Below, piece after piece: positions 1 to 6,253 of a stretch of 8,816 bases of DNA (its first letter is position 1; each line of letters opens with the position of its first letter). This DNA is from Bacteroidetes bacterium CG23_combo_of_CG06-09_8_20_14_all_32_9 (GTDB lineage Bacteria > Bacteroidota > Bacteroidia > Bacteroidales > GWA2-32-17). The notes under the pieces were generated by a model, which was given only the letters and a program-made list of their open reading frames with translations, was not told the DNA's origin and did no database searches. The stretch covers positions 3,359-12,174 of the forward strand of contig PCSS01000230.1 of the NCBI GenBank assembly GCA_002771395.1, written 5' to 3'. Position numbers and translations under genes: made by a program.

Positions 1-28
1 ACCAGGTGTAAAAAAAGCAAGTTGGTAA
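1..28 (+). CDS. rpsN: 30S ribosomal protein S14, C-terminal end only (partial)
   Basis: Only the last eight codons are inside the window. Reading from base 2 gives PGVKKASW followed by TAA at 26-28. This matches the nearly invariant S14 C-terminus (PG..KASW), and rpsN is the gene expected just upstream of rpsH in the spc operon. S14 binds the 3' major (head) domain of 16S rRNA late in 30S assembly. The N-terminal part, which would show whether this is the zinc-binding or the zinc-free form, lies outside the window. The gap to rpsH is 22 bases. The identification rests on this short tail plus gene order, and both agree. Confidence 0.9.
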
Positions 29-50
29 TAACTCTAAATAAAAAAAAGAA

Positions 51-446
51 ATGACAGACCCGATAGCAGATTATCTAACCCAAGTTAGAAATGCCATTAT
101 GGCAAAACACAGGATTGTACAAATCCCGGCTTCCAATATAAAAAAGGAAATAACCAAAATTTTGTTCGATAAAGGTTATATTCTTAATTATAAATTTGAA
201 GATAACGAATACCAGGGAATTATTAAGATTGCTCTTAAATACGACCACGAAACCCGTAAACCGGCAATAAAAAGCCTTCAGCGAGTCAGTCACCCGGGAT
301 ATCGAAAATATGTTGGAGTTAAAGACCTTCCACGTGTGCTGAATGGATTAGGAATCGCTGTGTTATCAACATCACAAGGTATTATTACCGATAAAGAAGC
401 TAAAACCCGCAAATTAGGCGGAGAAGTATTATGTTACATCTATTAA
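51..446 (+). CDS. rpsH: 30S ribosomal protein S8
   Basis: S8 is a primary 16S rRNA-binding protein of the central domain (helix 21 region) and is needed for platform assembly. In E. coli it is also the translational repressor of the spc operon. The 131-residue product has the family's usual length. It begins MTDPIADYLTQVRNA, the standard S8 N-terminus, and ends with the hallmark C-terminal block at residues 106-131 (STSQGIITDKEA..., then GGEVLCYIY), which forms the rRNA-binding face. The ATG is preceded by an A-rich stretch with no Shine-Dalgarno sequence. rplF begins 11 bases after the stop. I see no obvious S8-binding mimic in the short leader inside the window. The identification is secure. 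Confidence 0.98.
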   Translation: MTDPIADYLTQVRNAIMAKHRIVQIPASNIKKEITKILFDKGYILNYKFEDNEYQGIIKIALKYDHETRKPAIKSLQRVSHPGYRKYVGVKDLPRVLNGLGIAVLSTSQGIITDKEAKTRKLGGEVLCYIY

Positions 447-457
447 ACTGAAAGAAA

Positions 458-1012
458 ATGTCACGAGTTGGAAAATTACCCATAAATATACCGCCAAACG
501 TTAAAATTTCTTTTAACGATGGACAAGTTGTTGTTAAAGGTCCGCTTGGAGAACTTAAACAAAATATTGATAAAGAATTTAACCTTAATATTTCCGGCAA
601 TGCTATTATTGTTGAAAGACCATCTGAACAAAAAAAGCACAAAGCATTTCACGGTCTTTACAGAGCGCTTATAAATAACATGGTTATTGGCGTATCGCAA
701 GGTTTTACTATTAAACAAGAAATAGTTGGAGTAGGTTATAAAGCTGAAGCGAATGGACAATTACTCAAACTTAATCTTGGTTACTCGCACGAAATTGTGT
801 TTGAAATACCTGAAGAAGTTTCGGTTACTGCCGTTACAGAACGTAGAGCAAATCCAATAATATCATTAACAAGTATCGATAAGCAATTACTTGGTCAAGT
901 TGCTGCAAAAATTCGCTCGTTACGCAAACCCGAACCATATAAAGGAAAAGGAATAAAGTTTGTTGGCGAAAAAATACGCAGGAAAGCCGGTAAATCAGCA
1001 AGTGCTAAATAA
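458..1012 (+). CDS. rplF: 50S ribosomal protein L6
   Basis: L6 sits near the base of the L7/L12 stalk, binds 23S rRNA close to the sarcin-ricin loop, and is important for late 50S assembly and factor binding. The 184-residue protein starts MSRVGKLPI, the classic L6 opening. It has the expected two repeated alpha/beta domains, roughly residues 1-80 and 82-184. The diagnostic C-terminal motif is PEPYKGKGIKF at about 158-168, followed by EKIRRKAGK. Length and both ends are family-typical, so the start is not in doubt. It lies 11 bases after rpsH and 45 bases before rplR, within the usual spc order. Confidence 0.98.
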   Translation: MSRVGKLPINIPPNVKISFNDGQVVVKGPLGELKQNIDKEFNLNISGNAIIVERPSEQKKHKAFHGLYRALINNMVIGVSQGFTIKQEIVGVGYKAEANGQLLKLNLGYSHEIVFEIPEEVSVTAVTERRANPIISLTSIDKQLLGQVAAKIRSLRKPEPYKGKGIKFVGEKIRRKAGKSASAK

Positions 1013-1031
1013 TTATAAGTTGAAATAAATG

Positions 1032-1057
1032 TTAAATCATAAATCTTAAATCTTAAA
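1032..1057 (+). repeat. TTAAATC heptad array directly before rplR
   Basis: The 26 bases touching the rplR start codon contain TTAAATC (1032-1038), then two further 7-base-spaced units (TAAATCT at 1040-1046 and 1047-1053), then TAAA joined to the ATG. The same heptad array occurs immediately before rpsK and rpoA in this window. It has no Shine-Dalgarno-like purine run. It supplies an unstructured A/T-rich initiation region, which suits Bacteroidota translation starts. Whether it has another function is unknown. Confidence 0.7.
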
Positions 1058-1414
1058 ATGGCACAAACTAAATTGGAACGAAGAAAAAAAATTAAATTAC
1101 GTGTAAGAAAAAAAATTTTCGGAACGTCAGATACACCACGATTATCTGTTTTTAGAAGCAACCGTCAAATATCGGTTCAAATAATTGATGATGTTAACAG
1201 TAAAACTATTGTGGCAGCTTCATCACTTGTAAAAGAAATTAGCGAAAAAAAAGGTAATAAAACACAAATTGCTGCAATGATAGGCAAACTTATTGCAGAA
1301 CGTGCCATAAAAACCGGAATTAAAAATGTGGTTTTTGACCGTAATGGTTACCTGTTTCATGGCAGGGTAAAAGCATTAGCCGATGCCGCAAGAGAAAGTG
1401 GACTTAAATTTTAA
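1058..1414 (+). CDS. rplR: 50S ribosomal protein L18
   Basis: L18 binds 5S rRNA and, with L5, docks it onto the central protuberance of the 50S subunit. The 118-residue protein has the typical strongly basic N-terminal tail ([16 protein letters not shown]). The core block PRLSVFRSN follows at residues 27-35, then QIIDD. The C-terminal block contains [26 protein letters not shown], split over the last 26 residues and typical of the family. The leader is a TTAAATC heptad array. rpsE follows after only 8 bases, so translation of the two genes is probably linked. Nothing is missing or unusual in the protein. Confidence 0.98.
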   Translation: MAQTKLERRKKIKLRVRKKIFGTSDTPRLSVFRSNRQISVQIIDDVNSKTIVAASSLVKEISEKKGNKTQIAAMIGKLIAERAIKTGIKNVVFDRNGYLFHGRVKALADAARESGLKF

Positions 1415-1422
1415 AAATAAAT

Positions 1423-1938
1423 ATGTCATCAAGCATTAGAAAAGTTAAAACAATTGACCTCGAGTTAAAGGACCGACTTGTATCCATTAACAGGGTTACT
1501 AAAGTTACAAAGGGTGGACGTCATTTTAGTTTTGCAGCTATAGTTGTTGTAGGAAATGAAAACGGAATAGTTGGTTACGGCTTGGGAAAAGCTAATGAAG
1601 TTACTACTGCTATTGCAAAAGGTGTTGAAGATGCAAAGAAAAACCTTATAAAAGTACCGGTATTTAAAGGAACTATCCCTCACGAACAAACTGCGAAATT
1701 TGGCGGTGCTAAAGTATTTTTAAAACCTGCATCAAGTGGTACCGGGGTAAAAGCCGGAGGCGCTATGCGTGCTGTTTTAGAAGGTGTTGGTATAAAAGAC
1801 GTTCTTGCAAAATCAAAAGGAAGTTCAAACCCCCATAATCTTGTAAAAGCTACAATAGCTGCACTTATCGATATGCGCGATGCCTATAACATATCACTTA
1901 ACAGAGGCATTAACATTAATAAAGTATTTAATGGTTAA
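1423..1938 (+). CDS. rpsE: 30S ribosomal protein S5
   Basis: S5 lies on the back of the 30S body near the mRNA entry channel and affects decoding accuracy, with S4 as its neighbour. The 171-residue protein has an N-terminal double-stranded-RNA-binding-like domain with VTKGGR at residues 28-33 and [10 protein letters not shown] at 51-60. A C-terminal domain follows from about residue 85, with the [26 protein letters not shown] block at about 106-131. The loop around residues 20-35 is where classic spectinomycin-resistance changes occur in other bacteria; here it looks ordinary. The start lies 8 bases after rplR. Downstream there is an unusually long gap (137 bases) before rpmD. Confidence 0.98.
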   Translation: MSSSIRKVKTIDLELKDRLVSINRVTKVTKGGRHFSFAAIVVVGNENGIVGYGLGKANEVTTAIAKGVEDAKKNLIKVPVFKGTIPHEQTAKFGGAKVFLKPASSGTGVKAGGAMRAVLEGVGIKDVLAKSKGSSNPHNLVKATIAALIDMRDAYNISLNRGININKVFNG

Positions 1939-2075
1939 AATGATTGGATATCTTTCCAAATAAGAATAATGAACAATAAAAACGATTTTTATGACATTAA
2001 GACACCAGGTTTCACAGAGATTTCTTCGTGTTTCTTTGTGCCTTAGTATCTTTGTGGCAATTTATTTTGATTAAT
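1939..2075 (+). other. 137-base rpsE-rpmD spacer with small hairpin and tandem repeats
   Basis: This is the longest gap in the spc part of the cluster. No gene is evident. It holds an A/T-only hairpin (ATAAAAA at 1976-1982, loop CGA, TTTTTAT at 1986-1992). A degenerate tandem repeat follows at 2021-2057. An open frame runs in from 2028 in phase with rpmD, but its residues are hydrophobic and repeat-derived. I therefore treat it as non-coding leader rather than an L30 extension. Confidence 0.6.
2021..2057 (+). repeat. Degenerate TTTCTTYGTG tandem repeat upstream of rpmD
   Basis: Two adjacent 10-base units, TTTCTTCGTG (2021-2030) and TTTCTTTGTG (2031-2040), are followed after CCTTAGTA by TCTTTGTGG (2049-2057). 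From memory, similar strings of the type CACAAAGACACTAAGG (on the other strand) are scattered through intergenic DNA of many environmental Bacteroidota. I cannot verify copy number from this window. Part of the repeat (2032-2047) is complementary to rpmD codons downstream. Confidence 0.55.
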
Positions 2076-2255
2076 ATGACAAAAATAAAAGTTACTCAAA
2101 CAAGCAGCAGAAACGGATGCACACTAAGACAAAGAAGAACTCTTGATGCCTTAGGATTAAAAAAAATGCACCATAAAGTTATACATGATGCCACACCTCA
2201 AATTTTGGGGATGCTCCGAAAAGTGCAACATCTAATTAAAACTGAAGAATTGTAA
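2076..2255 (+). CDS. rpmD: 50S ribosomal protein L30
   Basis: L30 is a small 23S rRNA-binding protein of the 50S subunit. From the ATG at 2076 the product is 59 residues, the normal L30 length. It begins MTKIKVTQTSSRNGC and contains the conserved TLRQRRTLDALGLKKMHH block (about residues 16-33), then the TPQILGML and VQHLIKTEEL segments. An upstream in-frame ATG at 2028 would add 16 hydrophobic residues with no counterpart in the family and made of repeat DNA, so I chose 2076. The gene follows a 137-base spacer and precedes rplO by 33 bases; in that gap GAAATAACAC and AAAATAACAC lie in tandem (2261-2280). Confidence 0.96.
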   Translation: MTKIKVTQTSSRNGCTLRQRRTLDALGLKKMHHKVIHDATPQILGMLRKVQHLIKTEEL

Positions 2256-2288
2256 TAAACGAAATAACACAAAATAACACAAAATATT

Positions 2289-2738
2289 ATGGATTTAAGT
2301 AATCTAAAACCTGCAGAAGGAGCAATAAAAAAAGAAAAAAAACGACTGGGACGCGGACAAGGATCCGGAAAAGGCGGTACATCTACACGCGGACACAAAG
2401 GAGCAAAATCACGCTCGGGTTATAGCCGCAAACGTGGATTTGAAGGAGGACAAATGCCTTTGCAAAGAACTTCACCCAAATTCGGATTTAAAAATTTTAA
2501 CAGAGTTGAGTATAAAGCTATAAATCTTAAAGTTATTCAACGTCTTGCCGAAGAACATAACATCACTCTTATAAATCCTGATACTCTTTATAAATATGGT
2601 ATGATTCCTAAAAATTGTCTTGTTAAAATACTTGGCGTTGGCGTTCTTACCAAAAAAGTAGAAGTAAAAGCTCATGCTTTTAGCGCCTCTGCACAAAAAG
2701 CTATTGAAGCAATAGAAGGAACTGTAACTAAATTATAA
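2289..2738 (+). CDS. rplO: 50S ribosomal protein L15
   Basis: L15 binds 23S rRNA and helps late 50S assembly. The 149-residue protein has the typical extended, basic and glycine-rich N-terminal arm at residues 19-44 (RLGRGQGSGKGGTSTRGHKG and following). The FEGGQMPLQRTSPKFGF block follows at 51-67. The globular C-terminal domain ends with the conserved region KVEVKAHAFSASAQKAIEA. The ATG at 2289 begins MDLSNLKPAEGA, matching the family's normal N-terminus (L..L.P..G). secY begins 13 bases downstream, the universal rplO-secY linkage. Nothing unusual is seen in the protein. Confidence 0.98.
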   Translation: MDLSNLKPAEGAIKKEKKRLGRGQGSGKGGTSTRGHKGAKSRSGYSRKRGFEGGQMPLQRTSPKFGFKNFNRVEYKAINLKVIQRLAEEHNITLINPDTLYKYGMIPKNCLVKILGVGVLTKKVEVKAHAFSASAQKAIEAIEGTVTKL

Positions 2739-2751
2739 GAATTTTTAGTAA

Positions 2752-4083
2752 ATGAAAAGATTTATTGAAACTATAAAGAATATTTATAAAATTGAGGAAC
2801 TTCGTTCACGAATCCTTTATACATTAGGTATTTTATTGATTTACAGGCTTGGTTCTTTTGTTGTTATTCCGGGCATCGACCCCTCTATGCTCCAAAACCT
2901 TAGCAAACAAACATCACAAGGTGTACTTGGATTGCTCGATATGTTTTCAGGCGGCGCTTTCTCTAACGCATCAATTTTTGCTTTGGGAATTATGCCATAT
3001 ATATCAGCTTCAATTGTGGTTCAATTACTCGGAGTAGCAGTTCCCTATTTCCAACGATTGCAACGCGAAGGCGAGAGCGGACGTAAAAAAATTAACCAAA
3101 TTACCCGTTACCTTACTGTAATTATTCTGTTCCTTCAGGGGCCTAGTTACTTAACTAACTTGCATGCCCAGTTACCTGCCGAGGCATTTGTTATTTCAGG
3201 AACTTTCTTTACTATTTCTTCATTACTGATGTTAGCGGCAGGAAGCATTTTTATTATGTGGCTTGGCGAAAAAATTACTGATAAAGGTATTGGTAATGGA
3301 ATTTCACTTATAATTATGATTGGAATTATTGCAAGATTACCATTTGCTTTTGGAGCAGAATTTGCTTCACGCATCGAAGGCGGTGGCGGGCTTGTATTAT
3401 TACTGATAGAAGTATTATTGCTGCTTTTAGTAATTGCCGGAAGTATTCTGCTTGTACAGGGAACTCGTAGAATACCCGTTCAGTATGCTAAACGTATTGT
3501 CGGAAATAAACAATATGGCGGCGTTCGCCAGTATATTCCACTAAAGGTTAATGCTGCCGGGGTTATGCCAATAATTTTTGCACAATCTTTAATGTTTATT
3601 CCTTCAATTATTGTCGGTTTTTCTGATTCAGGTTCCGGATTTGTTGCTTCTTTTTCGCGATATACAAGTTTTTGGTATAATTTTGTTTTTGGAATATTAG
3701 TTATTTTATTTACATATTTTTATACAGCTATTATTATGAACCCTGTTCAAATGGCAGATGATATGAAGAAAAATGGCGGTTTTATTCCAGGTATTAAACC
3801 AGGAAGAAAAACTTCAGAATTTATTGATTCTATAATGTCCAGGATAACTTTCCCAGGTTCAGTTTTTCTTGCATTTATTGCCATTATGCCGGCTTTTGCA
3901 GGATTAACCGGGGTGAATAACCAATTCGCCCAATTTTATGGCGGTACTTCTCTTCTTATTTTGGTTGGTGTTGTTTTGGATACTTTACAGCAAATTGAAA
4001 GTCACCTTCTTATGCGTCATTATGATGGCCTGATGAAAACAGGCAGAATTAAAGGACGTACATCAGGAACTTCTGCAATGTAG
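2752..4083 (+). CDS. secY: Preprotein translocase channel subunit SecY
   Basis: SecY forms the inner-membrane protein-conducting pore with SecE and SecG and is driven by SecA or by the translating ribosome. The 443-residue protein has the expected ten hydrophobic segments. After the first (about 23-40), the plug region is near 58-72, and residues 74-93 fit the first SecY signature (SIFALGIMPYISAS then IVVQLL). The second signature lies around 170-190 (WLGEKITDKGIGNGISLI). RRIPVQYAKR at 239-248 is in a cytosolic loop. The cytosolic loop used for SecA and ribosome contact (331-360) contains GIKPG at 347-351, where E. coli has GIRPG with the important Arg357; here it is Lys. The C-terminus (HLLMRHYDGLMKTGRIKGR) is conserved. 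The stop is TAG. Confidence 0.98.
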   Translation: MKRFIETIKNIYKIEELRSRILYTLGILLIYRLGSFVVIPGIDPSMLQNLSKQTSQGVLGLLDMFSGGAFSNASIFALGIMPYISASIVVQLLGVAVPYFQRLQREGESGRKKINQITRYLTVIILFLQGPSYLTNLHAQLPAEAFVISGTFFTISSLLMLAAGSIFIMWLGEKITDKGIGNGISLIIMIGIIARLPFAFGAEFASRIEGGGGLVLLLIEVLLLLLVIAGSILLVQGTRRIPVQYAKRIVGNKQYGGVRQYIPLKVNAAGVMPIIFAQSLMFIPSIIVGFSDSGSGFVASFSRYTSFWYNFVFGILVILFTYFYTAIIMNPVQMADDMKKNGGFIPGIKPGRKTSEFIDSIMSRITFPGSVFLAFIAIMPAFAGLTGVNNQFAQFYGGTSLLILVGVVLDTLQQIESHLLMRHYDGLMKTGRIKGRTSGTSAM

Positions 4084-4090
4084 TTATAAT

Positions 4091-4104
4091 AAAAAACGTT
4101 TTTT
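4091..4104. repeat. Perfect 14-bp palindrome between secY and map
   Basis: AAAAAACGTTTTTT reads the same on both strands. It occupies most of the 22-base secY-map gap and ends one base before the map ATG at 4106. An RNA hairpin needs a loop, so only a shortened A-T stem could form, and it would be weak. It may be chance in AT-rich DNA. Confidence 0.6.
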
Positions 4105-4105
4105 G

Positions 4106-4879
4106 ATGGTATTATATAAAACTAATGAAGAAATTGAACTGATAAAGCTAAGCTGTCAGTTACTTTCAAAAACATTTGGATTTATTAAAGCATTTATCAC
4201 ACCCGGAACCAAAACAAAAGTGATTGATAAAAAAGCCGAAGAGTATATTCTTGATAATGGCGCTAAATCTTCTTTTAAAGGTTTTAATGGATTTCCAAAT
4301 ACAATTTGTATTTCGGTAAACGACCAGGTTGTTCATGGAATACCTTCCGAGTATGAAATAAAAAATGGCGACATTGTTTCTGTTGATGGCGGTTTGATTT
4401 TAAATGGATTTCATAGCGATATGGCTTATACTTTTGAAGCCGGAGAAGTTGCTGCCCAAAGAAAAATACTTCTGCAAACTACCAAAGAATCTCTTTACAA
4501 GGGAATATCAATGGCAACAGAAGGAAACAGAATTGGCGATATTAGCAATGCAGTTCAATATTATGCAGAAAGTCATGGATATTCAGTAGTTAGAGAATTA
4601 GTAGGGCATGGAATCGGAATGAATTTACACGAAGACCCTGAAGTTCCTAACTTCGGAAAAAGAGGAAAAGGAATATTACTGCGACAGGGATTGGTTATTG
4701 CAATTGAACCTATGGTTAACATGGGTAAAAAAGAAGTAAAACAATGGCAGGATGGATGGACAATTTCAACAAGAGATGGAAAGCCTTCAGCCCATTTTGA
4801 ACACACAGTTGCTATAAGAAATGGAATAACAGAAATATTAACAACATTTGATTATATCGAAAATTTAATAAAAAATTAA
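4106..4879 (+). CDS. map: Type I methionine aminopeptidase
   Basis: This cytosolic metalloenzyme removes the initiator methionine from nascent proteins once the second residue is small. From ATG 4106 the product is 257 residues, the short bacterial type I form with a pita-bread catalytic domain and no N-terminal extension. All five metal ligands are present: D94 (SVDGG), D105 (HSDMAYTF), H168 (GHGIG), E201 (EPMV) and E232 (FEHT). The substrate-site histidine H78 is in VVHGIP. Each lies three residues before its E. coli equivalent. An in-frame TTG at 4103 would add one residue; the ATG is the better start. Its position between secY and infA without adk is a Bacteroidota-like arrangement. The stop codon is one base from the infA ATG, so the two are probably translationally coupled. 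Confidence 0.97.
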   Translation: MVLYKTNEEIELIKLSCQLLSKTFGFIKAFITPGTKTKVIDKKAEEYILDNGAKSSFKGFNGFPNTICISVNDQVVHGIPSEYEIKNGDIVSVDGGLILNGFHSDMAYTFEAGEVAAQRKILLQTTKESLYKGISMATEGNRIGDISNAVQYYAESHGYSVVRELVGHGIGMNLHEDPEVPNFGKRGKGILLRQGLVIAIEPMVNMGKKEVKQWQDGWTISTRDGKPSAHFEHTVAIRNGITEILTTFDYIENLIKN

Positions 4880-4880
4880 T

Positions 4881-5099
4881 ATGGCTAAACAGCCCTCTAT
4901 TGAACAAGATGGTACAATAATAGAAGCATTGTCAAACGCAATGTTTCGGGTTTTATTGCAAAACGGACATACTATTACCGCTCATATTTCCGGAAAGATG
5001 AGAATGCATTACATCAAAATTCTTCCCGGCGATAAAGTAAGAATAGAAATGTCACCTTATGATTTGACAAAAGGAAGAATAAGTTTTCGTTATAAATAA
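4881..5099 (+). CDS. infA: Translation initiation factor IF-1
   Basis: IF-1 binds the 30S A site during initiation and supports IF-2 and IF-3. The 72-residue product has exactly the usual length and is a single S1-like OB fold. It begins [17 protein letters not shown] and contains the conserved stretches [23 protein letters not shown] and [20 protein letters not shown], ending FRYK. It starts one base after the map stop codon, so reinitiation by ribosomes finishing map is likely. rpmJ follows after 18 bases. The identification is secure. Confidence 0.98.
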   Translation: MAKQPSIEQDGTIIEALSNAMFRVLLQNGHTITAHISGKMRMHYIKILPGDKVRIEMSPYDLTKGRISFRYK

Positions 5100-5117
5100 T
5101 TTGAAAAATTAAATAAA

Positions 5118-5234
5118 ATGAAAGTTCGAACATCTGTAAAAAAACGCAGCAATGACTGTAAAATCGTACACAGAAAAGGACGACTTTACGTCATTAATAA
5201 AAAAAATCCTAAATTTAAACAACGTCAAGGATAA
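5118..5234 (+). CDS. rpmJ: 50S ribosomal protein L36, zinc-ligand-poor form
   Basis: The 38-codon frame reads [17 protein letters not shown], then [21 protein letters not shown]. It is short, but it matches L36 end to end, including the MKVR.SVKK start and KQRQG finish. L36 is a small 23S rRNA-binding protein of the 50S subunit. The zinc-binding form has Cys11, Cys14, Cys27 and His33. Here those positions are Ser, Cys, Asn and Phe, so three of four ligands are gone and zinc binding is not expected. This agrees with my recollection of Bacteroidota L36 sequences. The infA-rpmJ-rpsM order is the standard one. Confidence 0.97.
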   Translation: MKVRTSVKKRSNDCKIVHRKGRLYVINKKNPKFKQRQG

Positions 5235-5247
5235 TTTCTTAATTTTG
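5214..5247 (+). promoter_or_regulatory. Possible Bacteroidota-type promoter before rpsM
   Basis: TAATTTTG at 5240-5247 is an exact match to the Bacteroidota -7 consensus TANNTTTG. A poor -33 match (TTTA at 5214-5217, where TTTG is expected) lies 22 bases upstream; the usual spacing is about 19-21. It overlaps the end of rpmJ and would give a very short leader before the rpsM ATG. In AT-rich DNA such matches arise by chance, so this is tentative. Confidence 0.2.
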
Positions 5248-5268
5248 TAACTTTAATTATAAATTACA

Positions 5269-5646
5269 ATGACACGAATTGCAGGGGTTGATATACCCAA
5301 CAAAAAAAGAGGCGAAATTGCACTAACGTATATTTACGGAATAGGTCGCAGTACAGCAAATAAAATTTTAAAAAAAGCAGGCATCGACTGCAATATTCAT
5401 GTTGAAAAATGGAACGACAACCAGGTTTCAAAAATCAGAAGTATTATTTCTGAAAATTTGAAAATTGAAGGTGAACTTCATTCCGAAACACAGTTGAATA
5501 TTAAAAGATTAATGGATATTGGTTGTTACAGAGGAATTCGTCACAGAGGCGGATTACCTGTAAGAGGACAACGTACCCGCACAAATGCCCGAACACGTCG
5601 CGGAAAGAAAAAAACTGTTGCAAATAAAAAGAAAGCCACTAAATAG
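5269..5646 (+). CDS. rpsM: 30S ribosomal protein S13
   Basis: S13 is in the 30S head, contacts the P-site tRNA, and forms intersubunit bridges with the 50S central protuberance. The 125-residue protein begins [26 protein letters not shown]. The helix-two-turns-helix region includes [11 protein letters not shown] at residues 24-34. The basic C-terminal extension, [20 protein letters not shown] from residue 88 followed by a Lys/Arg-rich tail, is the part that reaches tRNA. Length is normal. The stop is TAG. In many bacteria rpsM opens the alpha operon; here it is only 34 bases after rpmJ but 214 bases before rpsK. Confidence 0.98.
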   Translation: MTRIAGVDIPNKKRGEIALTYIYGIGRSTANKILKKAGIDCNIHVEKWNDNQVSKIRSIISENLKIEGELHSETQLNIKRLMDIGCYRGIRHRGGLPVRGQRTRTNARTRRGKKKTVANKKKATK

Positions 5647-5714
5647 TGCCTGTCTGTAAAATCGAAAAAACTTGTAAATTTATGTTATATTTTTAATTCT
5701 GAACTTATGAAGAC

Positions 5715-5750
5715 AAGGTATAAAGGTATATGGTATAAGGGTTTAGCCCT
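5715..5750 (+). repeat. AAGGTATA tandem repeat with AGGG/CCCT hairpin
   Basis: AAGGTATA occurs twice in tandem (5715-5722 and 5723-5730), followed by the related TGGTATA (5731-5737). The last unit runs into AGGG (5738-5741), TTTAG, CCCT (5747-5750), a 4-bp stem with a 5-base loop. No T run follows, so it is not a convincing terminator. It resembles a degenerate intergenic repeat rather than coding DNA. Confidence 0.5.
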
Positions 5751-5843
5751 CATTCTCTATTTCCTTATAAATTTAAAATACTGATATTATGAACAGACTC
5801 AAAATAATGTATAAACTTACAATGTTGGTAATATTGTAAAATT

Positions 5844-5857
5844 TTTAATCTTAAATC
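5844..5857 (+). repeat. TTAAATC-type leader repeat before rpsK
   Basis: TTTAATC (5844-5850) and TTAAATC (5851-5857) are adjacent heptads, separated from the rpsK ATG by CTA. The preceding TAAAATTTT and following ATGGCAAT are shared with the rpoA leader, so the two leaders look related by descent or copying rather than merely AT-rich. Confidence 0.6.
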
Positions 5858-5860
5858 CTA

Positions 5861-6253
5861 ATGGCAATAAATACAACAAAAGTTGCACGTAAAAGAAATG
5901 TTAAAATTGAAGCAATTGGGCAGGTACATGTTCATTCCTCATTTAACAACATTATTATAACAATGACTACCTCTGAGGGTCATGTAATATCATGGTCTTC
6001 GGCAGGCAGAAAAGGATTCAGAGGCTCTAAAAAGAATACCCCTTATGCAGCACAGGTTGCAGCAGCAGATTGTGCACAAACTGCTTATGACCTCGGACTT
6101 AGAAAGGTAAAAGCTTTTGTAAAAGGTCCAGGTGCAGGTCGCGAATCTGCTATTCGCTCAATATCCTCGGTTGGTATTGAAGTAACTGAAATTATTGATG
6201 TTACACCTTTGCCACATAACGGGTGCAGACCACCAAAAAGAAGAAGAGTGTAA
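5861..6253 (+). CDS. rpsK: 30S ribosomal protein S11
   Basis: S11 is on the 30S platform near the mRNA exit path and the E site and binds 16S rRNA with S6, S18 and S21. The 130-residue protein has a variable N-terminus. The conserved core follows: [14 protein letters not shown] (about 23-36), [22 protein letters not shown] (44-65), [11 protein letters not shown] (89-99) and the C-terminal signature [18 protein letters not shown] (113-130). The HNG site at 119-121 matches the position where E. coli S11 carries an isoaspartate. The ATG at 5861 is preceded by a heptad repeat leader. The gene is flanked by the two longest intergenic gaps of the cluster (214 and 159 bases). Confidence 0.98.
   Translation: MAINTTKVARKRNVKIEAIGQVHVHSSFNNIIITMTTSEGHVISWSSAGRKGFRGSKKNTPYAAQVAAADCAQTAYDLGLRKVKAFVKGPGAGRESAIRSISSVGIEVTEIIDVTPLPHNGCRPPKRRRV

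Larger units (their letters stand above)
5647..5860 (+). other. 214-base rpsM-rpsK spacer with repeats and tiny open frames
   Basis: These two genes are normally almost adjacent, so the gap is unusual. No established gene is visible. It contains GGTATA-type tandem repeats ending in a small AGGG/CCCT stem (5715-5750). A 25-codon frame lies at 5707-5784 and a 16-codon frame at 5789-5839 (MNRLKIMYKLTMLVIL). It ends in the TTAAATC leader of rpsK. I see no convincing promoter. Both small frames have a Lys/Arg-containing start and a hydrophobic stretch, but in AT-rich DNA this is weak evidence for coding. Confidence 0.55.

Noticed and set aside
476..760. 94-codon - strand open frame inside rplF
   Set aside because: It is antisense to a conserved L6 coding region, and its composition reflects AT-rich reverse complement codons.
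895..1161. 88-codon - strand open frame across rplF and rplR
   Set aside because: It is a shadow of two well-supported ribosomal protein genes on the opposite strand.
1976..1992. ATAAAAA-CGA-TTTTTAT hairpin as a terminator after rpsE
   Set aside because: It is an A/T-only stem of low stability in the middle of an operon.
2028..2075. N-terminal 16-residue extension of L30 from an upstream ATG
   Set aside because: The residues are hydrophobic, come from the tandem repeat, and have no counterpart in L30; the ATG at 2076 gives the family length.
4103..4105. TTG start for map one codon upstream
   Set aside because: The ATG at 4106 is adjacent and stronger; the TTG lies in the palindromic T run.
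5738..5750. AGGG-TTTAG-CCCT hairpin as a terminator between rpsM and rpsK
   Set aside because: The stem is only 4 bp and no T run follows; a terminator here would cut off essential downstream genes.
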